Shown here piece after piece: positions 1 to 6,765 of a stretch of DNA of 18,670 nucleotides. The translations under genes were made by a program, and so were the position numbers. Source of the DNA: Clostridia bacterium (GTDB lineage: Bacteria; Bacillota; Clostridia; Christensenellales; CAG-138); contig JAEDCW010000038.1 of NCBI GenBank assembly GCA_016293975.1, positions 1 to 18,670 of the forward strand, given 5' to 3'. How positions within the stretch are numbered: the stretch's first letter is position 1; every line of letters starts with the position of its first letter. Under the pieces are notes generated by a model. That model was not told the DNA's origin. It did not search any database and saw only the letters and a program-made list of their open reading frames with translations.

Positions 1-1
1 G

Positions 2-802
2 GATAAAAAAGAGGTGCGTGAACTCGAAAATTCATTTGCAATGGCGGAGTGTCCTATTATATCCAACAACAGCGCACACAGGTTGACACCTGATGTGCCT
101 ATGATAGTGCCCGAATTGAATGCAAGTCATGCCGAGGTTATCGAATTTCAGCGCAAGAGGCTCCATACAAAGAGGGGGTTTATAGCCGTTAAATCCAACT
201 GCTCGTTGCAGAGCTATCTGCCCCTGCTTTTTCCGCTTCGTGAGCGCTGGGGGCTGAGGGAGGCATATGTCACGACTATGCAGGCGGTGTCGGGCGCAGG
301 AAGGCGGCTTGAAACGTATCCGGAGATACATGACAATGTTATACCCTGTATTCCGGGCGAAGAGGATAAGAGCGAAATAGAGCCTCGAAAGATACTTGGG
401 CACATTGAAAATGGAGAGATAGTTCTAAGTGACTCTGTCGCCATCCATGCAAAATGCACACGCGTCCCAATAAGCGACGGACATATGGCGTCGGTGTTTG
501 CCTTGTTCGACCAAAAACCCTCGATAGAGGAGGTAAAACAGGCTTGGGAGGGATTTGGAAAACTCGATCTGCCCTCGGCGCCGGAGCAATTCATAGCAAT
601 ACACGATGAAGCCGACAGACCGCAGACTCGCCTCGACAGGGATGCGGGAAACGGCATGTCGATATCGGTGGGGCGGTTGAAGTATTGCTCTGAAAACTGT
701 CTCAGCTTTGTAGGACTGTCGCATAACACGGTAAGAGGTGCGGCAGGGGGAGCGGTGCTGCTCGCCGAACAGTTGGTAAAAGAGGGCTATATAGAGCCGT
801 AA
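2..802 (+). CDS. asd: Aspartate-semialdehyde dehydrogenase, 3' part (5' end outside window)
   Basis: Asd reduces aspartyl phosphate to aspartate semialdehyde with NADPH, the second step of the aspartate pathway, in the cytoplasm. The frame is open to the left edge, so the N-terminal nucleotide-binding part is missing; a GTG at 14 lies inside the gene and is not a real start. The catalytic cysteine sits in KSNCS (codon at 200-202). Downstream are the family signatures AGRRLETYPEIHDNVIP and GEEDKSEIEPRKILG, and the substrate-binding stretch RVPISDGH. These resemble the archaeal/fungal-type ASADH subfamily, which also occurs in clostridia, more than the E. coli type. dapA follows after 13 nt, so the two are probably co-transcribed and feed semialdehyde directly to DapA. 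The family assignment is firm; the subfamily is from recall. Confidence 0.93.
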   Translation, partial: DKKEVRELENSFAMAECPIISNNSAHRLTPDVPMIVPELNASHAEVIEFQRKRLHTKRGFIAVKSNCSLQSYLPLLFPLRERWGLREAYVTTMQAVSGAGRRLETYPEIHDNVIPCIPGEEDKSEIEPRKILGHIENGEIVLSDSVAIHAKCTRVPISDGHMASVFALFDQKPSIEEVKQAWEGFGKLDLPSAPEQFIAIHDEADRPQTRLDRDAGNGMSISVGRLKYCSENCLSFVGLSHNTVRGAAGGAVLLAEQLVKEGYIEP

Positions 803-815
803 GAAAGGATTGTTT

Positions 816-1715
816 ATGAAACAAAACCGTAAGGTAGTACCATTCATTGGGTCGTGTACGGCGATAGTGACACCGTTTGATCGCCATGGGCGGATAAATA
901 TCAGCCTGTTTGGGGAATTGATCGATTTTCAAATAGAGAACGATACAGACGCCATAGTGGTGTGTGGGACAACAGGGGAGTCGGCAACGCTCACCGACAG
1001 TGAGAAGGAGGCATTGTTTGCGTTTGCCGTAAACAGGGTGGACGGGAAAATACCCGTTATTGCAGGTACGGGCAGTAACTCGACACATCATTCCATAGAG
1101 CTGTCGAGACGTGCGGAGAGGGTAGGCACGGACGGTCTGTTGCTCGTAACGCCGTATTACAATAAGACGTCCCAGAAGGGGCTCATAAGGCATTTCAATG
1201 AGATAGCTGACAGCGTAGATATGCCGGTCATACTCTATAACGTACCGTCAAGAACGGGCATGACGATATTGCCTGCGACGTGCCTCGAGCTTTCAAAGAA
1301 CGAGAACATCGTAGCGATCAAGGAGGCTTCGGGCGACATTTCACATATTGCAGAAACAGTTGATATCTGCGGAGACGACTTGTATCTCTACAGTGGCAAC
1401 GACGACCAAACGCTGCCCATGCTTGCGCTCGGTGCATTGGGTGTGATTTCCGTGCTTTCAAACATAATGCCTGCGGAAAGCCACCGCCTGTGTGAGCTCT
1501 GGCAGAAAGGCGAGATTGAGGAGGCGAGAAAGCTTGCGCTGAGACTGACTAAAATCAACAAGGCGATTTTCTCCGATGTTAATCCAATTCCGATCAAGAC
1601 GGCACTTAGACTTATGGGGTACGATGTAGGGCAATGCAGAATGCCTCTTTGCGATATGTCGGAGGAAGGAACACTTGAGCTTAAAGACTGCATGAAAAGC
1701 TATGGGCTGTTGTAA
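816..1715 (+). CDS. dapA: 4-hydroxy-tetrahydrodipicolinate synthase
   Basis: DapA condenses aspartate semialdehyde with pyruvate, the committed step to lysine, diaminopimelate and dipicolinate. The protein is 299 aa, the usual family length (about 290-300). Visible family motifs are GTTGES, LLVTPYYNKTSQKG, the catalytic tyrosine in LYNVPSRTG (Tyr141) and the Schiff-base lysine in AIKEASGD (Lys169); both are shifted by 8 from E. coli Tyr133/Lys161. I chose ATG 816 over an in-frame TTG at 810 because AGAAAGG ends about 7 nt before 816. It lies 13 nt after asd and is the last gene of that unit. No strong terminator follows; only a weak hairpin is seen at about 1730-1762. Confidence 0.97.
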   Translation: MKQNRKVVPFIGSCTAIVTPFDRHGRINISLFGELIDFQIENDTDAIVVCGTTGESATLTDSEKEALFAFAVNRVDGKIPVIAGTGSNSTHHSIELSRRAERVGTDGLLLVTPYYNKTSQKGLIRHFNEIADSVDMPVILYNVPSRTGMTILPATCLELSKNENIVAIKEASGDISHIAETVDICGDDLYLYSGNDDQTLPMLALGALGVISVLSNIMPAESHRLCELWQKGEIEEARKLALRLTKINKAIFSDVNPIPIKTALRLMGYDVGQCRMPLCDMSEEGTLELKDCMKSYGLL

Positions 1716-1729
1716 GTGACTGGGTAGAG

Positions 1730-1762
1730 CAGCGGATAGACTACTGCCGCCTGACAGTTTTT
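1730..1762 (+). terminator. Weak possible terminator after dapA
   Basis: CAGCGG can pair with CCGCCTG with a one-base bulge around an 11-nt loop, followed 4 nt later by five Ts. The stem is short and bulged and the T tract is displaced, so this is only a candidate for the end of the asd-dapA transcript. The rest of 1716-1836 shows no gene. Confidence 0.25.
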
Positions 1763-1836
1763 GGGTACGCTCGAGTGGTTTACGGACTGCTCGGGCGTTG
1801 TTTGTGCAGACGGAGAATACAGCAAACTATCTGGAG

Positions 1837-2303
1837 CTATAATTTGTTCAAGCAGGACATGACAAAATCAATCGGCATGTCCATTCTGACCGCAGTTTCC
1901 TCTGCCGACAATCCTTGTTCTATAAAGCGCAGAACAACGGCATCAAACTCCCCCCCCCGATTTCGATAATGTGCTTGTCCGGGTCATAGGGTCGGATAAC
2001 ACGCTGCCCCCAACGGTGTTCAAACAATTCGTGAACATAACATATCTCAAAGGGTTTTAGGCGATTGCAGAAACCGTCCGTATCATCCTCTTCAAAATAG
2101 TGTTCTTCTGCATTGTTTGGAAGAATAACGTCGTCCATTCTGATGAACGACTTTCAGGTATCAAGTGTTTATAACACAACTCCACCGTCTAATGTAACAT
2201 TTGCGCCAAAGTCAGCAACGACATTCAGACCCAACACATCGCGATAGAATCGTTTGCTTTTCTCCATGTCTTTTTCTGCGATAAGCGTGCTCGTATACTT
2301 CAT
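1837..2303 (-). pseudogene. Broken VOC/glyoxalase-like gene
   Basis: This is a remnant of a small vicinal-oxygen-chelate (glyoxalase/bleomycin-resistance fold) protein, a family of metal-dependent enzymes and resistance proteins; the substrate is unknown. The start at 2303 is sound: GGAG lies 6 nt upstream and the product opens MKYTSTLIAEKDMEKSKRFY, a typical VOC N-terminus. The frame is then stopped by TAA (complement of 2169-2171) and TGA (complement of 2154-2156). Between and after them the same frame reads TLDT and KSFI, then continues with VOC-like sequence (EEHYFEEDD, FEHRWGQRV, YDPDKHIIEIG). In relatives I recall Gln and Trp at the two stop positions, so CAA-to-TAA and TGG-to-TGA are likely. 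A run of nine G (plus-strand C 1950-1958) then shifts the frame; removing two G restores a typical tail (FDAVVLRFIEQGLSAEETAV) ending at TAG 1837. Three lesions make a functional protein unlikely. Confidence 0.82.
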
Positions 2304-2536
2304 ATTATGCTCCAAAAATCTCGGTTTATTTCGCTGTATTTCCAAATAAAGCATACCGCAAATATGTAAAAATCTATCGCTTGCACGCTTGCACAGGAAA
2401 AGCCCGATGGCAGGAGGAATCATAGGTTTGTCTCTCATGCGGCTGTCGGTAGCAAATCGTGTGTTGAACGTTGAGCAAAGTCGGCACAAACATGCGGTTC
2501 CCGTCGGGCTTGCAGTGAATACGGTGTGCGGGCGTA

Positions 2537-3559
2537 TTAGTCGTGCTTTACGAATGCCGCGATTCTTTCAAACGCCTTGTCGCATTTGCTGTGATCCATC
2601 GCCTCTATGTACTGGACTTCAAGCTCGCCGTGGATATCTCTTGCTTTGTACAAGAGCGCGGTTGCCTCATCGAGCATTTGGTTGTATATGAGCCTTAGCC
2701 CCATGTCCGCCTCAGAAATATCAAAGTAGGGGGTAATGTCTATGTGCAGTTCGGCATTCTTGCCCAACAGCGGCGAGGTGGTGATGAGGAACTCGGACGA
2801 AATCACGATGTCGCTTAGCTTGTCGGGATTTACGGGGTCATGGCAAAGCAGAACATCTGCGCCCCTGTCGTATGCGGTTGTTGCGAGTTTATTTAAAATA
2901 TCGGTTGCATCGAAGCCCCAAGGTGCCTCTATGTACCAAACCCTCAGGCACGATGTGTCCCTGACATAAGTGATTACGCCGTCGGGCGTGACTGCACTCA
3001 TGTAGATGTTTCGCATGGCAGGCCCGTCTTTTTTAAGCATCATTTCTTCGACAAATGAGTTTATAGCTTTGAATACACCCGTCTTGTCGACCACAAGCTC
3101 AGAAGCGTATGCGTTTCGCACGCTCTCTGCTGCCGCTACCATGTGGTGTGCCGCGGTAAACTTAGGCTTCATACGCGCAGTTATCTCCATGATTTTTGGG
3201 CGTGCGACCGAAAGTACATGATGGTCAAGACCATCTCCCAAAGGAATTATCTCGTCTGCCGCACCCGGAAATTTGGGGTCAACTATGTGCGGAGCCGTTC
3301 CGTCAATTACCGCAATACGCGAGTTTATCTTTATGCCGTCGAGACTCGCCGGGTCGCTGGAGCAGTGGAAATATTCGACGGTATCACCCTGCGCTTCCGC
3401 CAGTTTTCCGACTTTCTTCATAAGGGTGTTCTTTCCCACACCGGGGCCGCCCTTAAGTATGAAGAGACGTTCGAGACTGTCGAGATCGAATACATCGTCA
3501 AAGAAACCTACAAAGCCCTTGTATGTGTTGCTCCCGGGGAAACTGTGTTTAAGTGTCAT
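2537..3559 (-). CDS. P-loop NTPase-like protein of the PRK06851 type, duplicated halves
   Basis: The 340-aa cytoplasmic protein resembles a clostridial family of uncharacterised P-loop ATPases/nucleotide kinases (I recall it as PRK06851); the function is unknown. Residues 37-45 form a Walker A, GGPGVGKNT, in which the usual Ser/Thr after the lysine is Asn. It is followed by EYFHCSSDPASLDG (about 62-75) and RIAVIDGTAPHIVDP (about 81-95), both family-typical. Residues about 205-255 look like a second copy of the same fold, aligning YIEAPWGFDATDILNKLA with the first Walker A region and VLLCHDPVNPDKLSDIVI with the HCSSDPASLDG region, but the second P-loop is lost. The start ATG has GGAGG 9 nt upstream. 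It stands alone on the minus strand between dapA and dpaA and diverges from dpaA. It could be inactive or bind nucleotide differently. The family call is fairly sure. Confidence 0.85.
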   Translation of the reverse strand: MTLKHSFPGSNTYKGFVGFFDDVFDLDSLERLFILKGGPGVGKNTLMKKVGKLAEAQGDTVEYFHCSSDPASLDGIKINSRIAVIDGTAPHIVDPKFPGAADEIIPLGDGLDHHVLSVARPKIMEITARMKPKFTAAHHMVAAAESVRNAYASELVVDKTGVFKAINSFVEEMMLKKDGPAMRNIYMSAVTPDGVITYVRDTSCLRVWYIEAPWGFDATDILNKLATTAYDRGADVLLCHDPVNPDKLSDIVISSEFLITTSPLLGKNAELHIDITPYFDISEADMGLRLIYNQMLDEATALLYKARDIHGELEVQYIEAMDHSKCDKAFERIAAFVKHD

Positions 3560-3638
3560 GCTCTAACGCCTCCAGATATATTTTCATTTAGTCTATTCCG
3601 AAAACAATATTTTGTTGCGCTTTTTTTAAAATGACTGA

Positions 3639-3646
3639 CATATAAT
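3639..3646 (+). promoter_or_regulatory. Candidate -10 element for dpaAB
   Basis: A perfect TATAAT (3641-3646) lies 20-30 nt before the dpaA Shine-Dalgarno. There is no good sigma-A -35 at 16-18 nt (TTGCGC is 20 nt away). Read as CATATAAT, it is one mismatch from the mother-cell sigma-E -10 as I recall it (CATACANT), which would fit a sporulation gene, but I find no matching -35. Treat the sigma assignment as open. Confidence 0.35.
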
Positions 3647-3666
3647 CTACCACTATCAAGTCGGAG

Positions 3667-4443
3667 GTGATAACGATAGTCCTCTATGTGGATGCAACTG
3701 ACAAAAGAACGCAATACCTGCTCGAAGTGCTAAGCGGCATGGGTCACACTGTCTCAAGCTTTAAGCCGACCGATGAACCCATATGTCTGATAGTATCTCC
3801 GTCAAAAAAACCCACACAGCTCATGGACTATATTGAGCTGCTTGCAAGTGGTTCTGTACTTATCGGGGGTCAACGCTGCGAGCAAATAGAAAGTGTTGCG
3901 GCGGAAAAGGGCATAACCTATATCAACGCCGCAGATGATGAAAGTTTTGCGATAAAGAATGCCGTGCCCACTGCGGAGGGTGCAATCATGCTCCTCATCC
4001 GTGAAACGGAAAGGACGGTTATGGGTCAGCGCATAGCTCTGACAGGCTTTGGCAGGATAAACCGCGTGCTTGCCCCGATGCTGTCTGCTATGGGAGCGCG
4101 GGTGAGCGTGTTTGCAAGAAGCGCTACAGACCTTGCACTTGCCGCTCGATACGAAACGCACCATATATCGATGCTTGATAAGCTCGCCTGTGGATACGAT
4201 GCGCTTATAAATACCGTCCCTGCGCGTATTCTGTCAAATGAGTGCATAGATATGATGAATCCCGATATGCTTCTTATGGAGCTGGCATCTGCACCCTATG
4301 GATTTGATATGGACCATGCCGAGATGAGAGGTATAAAGTGCATACTCGCACCCGGTCTGCCGTCTGTTGCGGCACCCTACAGCGCCGCCGTTTATCTGTG
4401 TGAAGCAATTCTTTCAAAATTGGAGGTAATAGGCTATGTTTGA
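3667..4443 (+). CDS. dpaA: Dipicolinate synthase subunit A
   Basis: DpaA with DpaB oxidises dihydrodipicolinate to dipicolinic acid in the mother cell; the product is pumped into the spore core and supports heat resistance. The protein is 258 aa, about 30 shorter than relatives I recall. NAVPTAEGAI (about residues 98-107) precedes a Rossmann-type segment, GFGRINRVL, in which the third glycine of GxGxxG is Asn; INTVPARIL, LMELASAPYGFD and LAPGLPSVAAP match the C-terminal family pattern with substitutions. The start is unclear: the in-frame GTG at 3667 overlaps the Shine-Dalgarno GGAGG (3663-3667), whereas the codon at an ideal 8-nt distance is ATA (3676). dpaB starts inside the last codons (8-nt overlap). 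The identity is well supported by the dpaB neighbour; the exact start and activity are less sure. Confidence 0.88.
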   Translation: MITIVLYVDATDKRTQYLLEVLSGMGHTVSSFKPTDEPICLIVSPSKKPTQLMDYIELLASGSVLIGGQRCEQIESVAAEKGITYINAADDESFAIKNAVPTAEGAIMLLIRETERTVMGQRIALTGFGRINRVLAPMLSAMGARVSVFARSATDLALAARYETHHISMLDKLACGYDALINTVPARILSNECIDMMNPDMLLMELASAPYGFDMDHAEMRGIKCILAPGLPSVAAPYSAAVYLCEAILSKLEVIGYV

Positions 4444-5011
4444 AGGTAAGACATTCGGATTCGGATTCTGCGGTTCGTTTTGTACGCTCGCGGAGTCGAT
4501 AGATGCGCTCGAAGAACTTGCGCAAACGGGCTGTAAGATAGTCCCGGTGGTGTCGTATGCGGTTGCAAACACCGACACGAGATTTGGTAAGGCGGCGGAT
4601 TTTACCGCTCGAATCGAGGATATCTGCCGTACTAAAGTGATAGATTCGATAGCGGGGGCAGAGCCGATAGGCCCGAAGAAGCTTCTCGACATGATGATAG
4701 TCATGCCATGCACGGGAAACACGCTTGCAAAGCTCAATTACGGAATCACAGACACGCCCGTAACTATGGCGTGCAAATCACACTTGAGAAACGCTCGACC
4801 ACTGCTTTTGAGCATTGCGACCAACGACGGACTTTCCAACAACGCAAAGAACATAGGCGGACTTATGAACCTAAAGAACGTCTATTTCGTACCCATGGGT
4901 CAGGACGATGCCATAAAAAAGCCGACGTCAATAATCGCAAAGACGGATATGCTTCTGCCGGCGATAGAGGCGGCATTTAACGGCGCATCACTCCAACCTA
5001 TCCTCATGTAA
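4436..5011 (+). CDS. dpaB: Dipicolinate synthase subunit B
   Basis: This is the flavoprotein-like partner of DpaA in dipicolinic acid synthesis during sporulation. It has 191 aa, the normal length. The sequence follows the family closely: GFGFCGSFCT at the N-terminus, NTDTRFGKAADF, AEPIGPKKLLDM, the flavoprotein-type MPCTGNTLAKLNYGITDTPV, MACKSHLRNARP and FVPMGQDDAIKKP. Unlike DpaA, it shows no obvious loss of key positions. ATG 4436 has GGAGG about 10 nt upstream inside dpaA, and the two frames overlap by 8 nt, so translation is probably coupled. A strong terminator 15 nt after the stop ends the dpaAB transcript. Confidence 0.96.
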   Translation: MFEGKTFGFGFCGSFCTLAESIDALEELAQTGCKIVPVVSYAVANTDTRFGKAADFTARIEDICRTKVIDSIAGAEPIGPKKLLDMMIVMPCTGNTLAKLNYGITDTPVTMACKSHLRNARPLLLSIATNDGLSNNAKNIGGLMNLKNVYFVPMGQDDAIKKPTSIIAKTDMLLPAIEAAFNGASLQPILM

Positions 5012-5025
5012 CCGAAAATTCCTGT

Positions 5026-5049
5026 GACCGTGTTCGCACGGTCTTTTTT
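5026..5049 (+). terminator. Rho-independent terminator after dpaB
   Basis: A perfect 7-bp stem GACCGTG/CACGGTC with a TTCG tetraloop is followed directly by six Ts. It separates dpaAB from the aspartate kinase gene. Confidence 0.93.
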
Positions 5050-5141
5050 GTGTTGTTTTAATAGGCGGTACAAAATCGGCTGTTTTTGCTTCTTTTCGGT
5101 ATGAGACGGACGTAACTTACATTCAATCGCCATTGTCACTC

Positions 5142-5169
5142 TTGACGTAGTTTGAATATTTTGTATTAC
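5142..5169 (+). promoter_or_regulatory. Candidate sigma-A promoter for lysC
   Basis: TTGACG (5142-5147), a 16-nt spacer and TATTAC (5164-5169), two mismatches from TATAAT. This would put the start about 15 nt before the kinase ATG, leaving no room for a lysine riboswitch downstream of it. Confidence 0.4.
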
Positions 5170-5190
5170 CCAATGATAAGGAGTGTCAAT

Positions 5191-6393
5191 ATGCTTACAG
5201 TTATGAAGTTCGGCGGTTCGTCGCTTTCCACCGTGGAGAGGGTGGCGAATGTTGCCTCGATTATAGCGAGCGGTGTAAATGATGACGACAGGGTTGTCGC
5301 AGTCGTATCTGCACGCGGTAAGACGACAGATGAGCTGACAAAGGTCAGAGATAGCATTACGGCGGTGTCCGTACCTCGGGAGAGCGACGTGCTTTTGAGC
5401 ACGGGCGAACAGGTATCGATGTCGCTTCTTGCTATGAAACTCAATGAGATGGGACACGATGCGGTATCCCTCTGCGGCTGGCAGGCCGGTATTCGTACCA
5501 ACGACAGATACGGAAGTGCAAGTATAACAGAAATCGATACATCGAGGGTGCTGCGAGAGCTCGAGGCGGGTAGAATCGTAATAGTAGCGGGCTTCCAGGG
5601 CGTAAGCCCAAACCAGGACATAACAACGCTCGGCAGAGGGGGCTCGGATACGACGGCAATTGCGCTTGCCGCTGCACTGCATGCGGATTCGTGCCATATT
5701 TACACGGATGTCAGCGGCGTTTTTTCGGCGAATCCCAACGTTGCCATAGACGCCATAAAGCATCGCGAAATATCCTATGACGAGATGATTGAAATGAGCA
5801 CGCTCGGAGCTAAGGTCCTGCACAACAGGTCGGTAATAATGGCAAAGAATGCCGACGTAAGCTTTGAGGTGCGGTCGAGCCTTACCAATGATGAGGGTAC
5901 CAAGGTACACAGGCTTGCGCCCGAGAAAACAGTGAGTGGAGTCGTCTGCGATGACCATATATCCATGGTCACGGTGTCGGGTATAGATAGCGGCGCAAGT
6001 ACATGCAGGCTGTTTGAGCTGCTTGCGGATAACGGTATTCCGGTAGATGTAATAATACGTTCTCAACAGATGTACAATGGAAAAGGAATGGTGAGCTTCT
6101 CCGTATCCGATACGGTATGCATTCGGGTGGTAGATATGCTTAACGAAATGAAAGATGAGCTTGAACACGATATGTTGATGGTTGAAAGCGGGCTTGCGAA
6201 GCTTTCTGCGGTAGGTTCGGGGCTGGCGGACAGTTGCACAGTCGCATCTATCATGCTGAGTGAACTGAACAAGATAGACATTCATCCGAGGTATATTACT
6301 ACTGGCGAAATAAGGATATCGGTCATTATACCTTCGAGCAAAGCGGACATGGCGCAAATAATACTGAACAAGAGGTTTTTTGGCGAGGAATAG
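5191..6393 (+). CDS. lysC: Aspartate kinase (monofunctional, ACT-regulated)
   Basis: Phosphorylates aspartate with ATP, the first step toward lysine, threonine, methionine and dipicolinate. The protein is 400 aa. The N-terminal amino-acid-kinase domain has KFGGSS (residues 6-11), GFQGVSPNQDITTLGRGGSD and YTDVSGVFSANPNV, then EMSTLGAKVLHNRSV. From about residue 259 the sequence becomes ACT-like (MVTVSGIDSGASTCRLFELL, then a second segment near VGSGLADSCTVASIML), so end-product feedback is expected, though I cannot tell which amino acid inhibits. I chose ATG 5191 because AAGGAGTG lies 6-7 nt before it; a 13-residue upstream extension has no ribosome-binding site. It sits with dpaAB but has its own promoter and terminator candidates. 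Confidence 0.95.
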   Translation: MLTVMKFGGSSLSTVERVANVASIIASGVNDDDRVVAVVSARGKTTDELTKVRDSITAVSVPRESDVLLSTGEQVSMSLLAMKLNEMGHDAVSLCGWQAGIRTNDRYGSASITEIDTSRVLRELEAGRIVIVAGFQGVSPNQDITTLGRGGSDTTAIALAAALHADSCHIYTDVSGVFSANPNVAIDAIKHREISYDEMIEMSTLGAKVLHNRSVIMAKNADVSFEVRSSLTNDEGTKVHRLAPEKTVSGVVCDDHISMVTVSGIDSGASTCRLFELLADNGIPVDVIIRSQQMYNGKGMVSFSVSDTVCIRVVDMLNEMKDELEHDMLMVESGLAKLSAVGSGLADSCTVASIMLSELNKIDIHPRYITTGEIRISVIIPSSKADMAQIILNKRFFGEE

Positions 6394-6411
6394 GTTATGG
6401 TTTACGGGTTT

Positions 6412-6445
6412 CACCTCCGGGCACTTGCTTGGAGGTGCTTGTTTT
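6412..6445 (+). terminator. Probable terminator after lysC
   Basis: CACCTCC pairs with GGAGGTG (7 bp, 12-nt loop), followed by CTTGTTTT. The stem is good and the T tract imperfect. It begins 19 nt after the kinase stop. Confidence 0.6.
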
Positions 6446-6620
6446 GGATGAACGGGGGATATAGGATTGACTTGCCCCGGGTTTTGAGCGTCATCGCCGT
6501 CTGCTGTTCACGCGGTTTTTTGGCAGTTTGGGTAAGTGTCAGGCATATCTCTGTGGGTGACTCAATGGGGTTTTGTTTAGCATTGGTATACAATTCTATG
6601 CGGCAGTGCGTTTTGTCGGC

Positions 6621-6649
6621 TTTACATTTTCCGACATGTAGGCTATTAT
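6621..6649 (+). promoter_or_regulatory. Candidate promoter upstream of degV leader
   Basis: TTTACA (6621-6626), a 17-nt spacer and TATTAT (6644-6649), each hexamer one mismatch from consensus. If used, it would give a leader of roughly 275 nt before the DegV start. Confidence 0.5.
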
Positions 6650-6732
6650 TTTATGGGGATTGTTGTGATGTGGCCGAAGAAAATGATTGCTCAATGATGC
6701 CTGTTTGGTAAAAAACTGTCAATCAAGGCCAC

Positions 6733-6765
6733 GTGAGCTGCTGCTCACATATGTAGATATACATA
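6733..6765 (+). promoter_or_regulatory. Tandem hairpins ahead of an orphan Shine-Dalgarno
   Basis: GTGAGC/GCTCAC (6 bp, TGCT loop) is followed one base later by TATGT/ACATA (5 bp, 6-nt loop), and the second stem ends one base before GAAGGAGG. The arrangement looks like a structured leader controlling translation, but I recognise no known riboswitch class. Confidence 0.4.

Noticed and set aside
1775..1969. 64-codon plus-strand frame overlapping the VOC remnant
   Set aside because: It is antisense to the VOC C-terminal part, has no ribosome-binding site, and its product includes a poly-Pro stretch from the C run.
2490..2536. Terminator for the P-loop gene on the minus strand
   Set aside because: AATACG/CGTATT can pair after the stop, but no T tract follows, so I do not call it.
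5012..5190. Lysine riboswitch (L box) before lysC
   Set aside because: The space between the dpaB terminator and the ATG is about 140 nt, the likely promoter lies only 20-50 nt before the ATG, and I find no matching paired core.
4900..6414. 504-codon open frame on the minus strand
   Set aside because: It is antisense to dpaB and lysC, whose motifs are unmistakable. Its product is rich in His, Tyr, Arg and Cys with no domain, as expected from a shadow frame.
6397..6711. 104-codon plus-strand frame after lysC
   Set aside because: It has no ribosome-binding site, begins across the lysC terminator, covers a promoter-like pair, and has an atypical Cys/Trp/Phe-rich composition.
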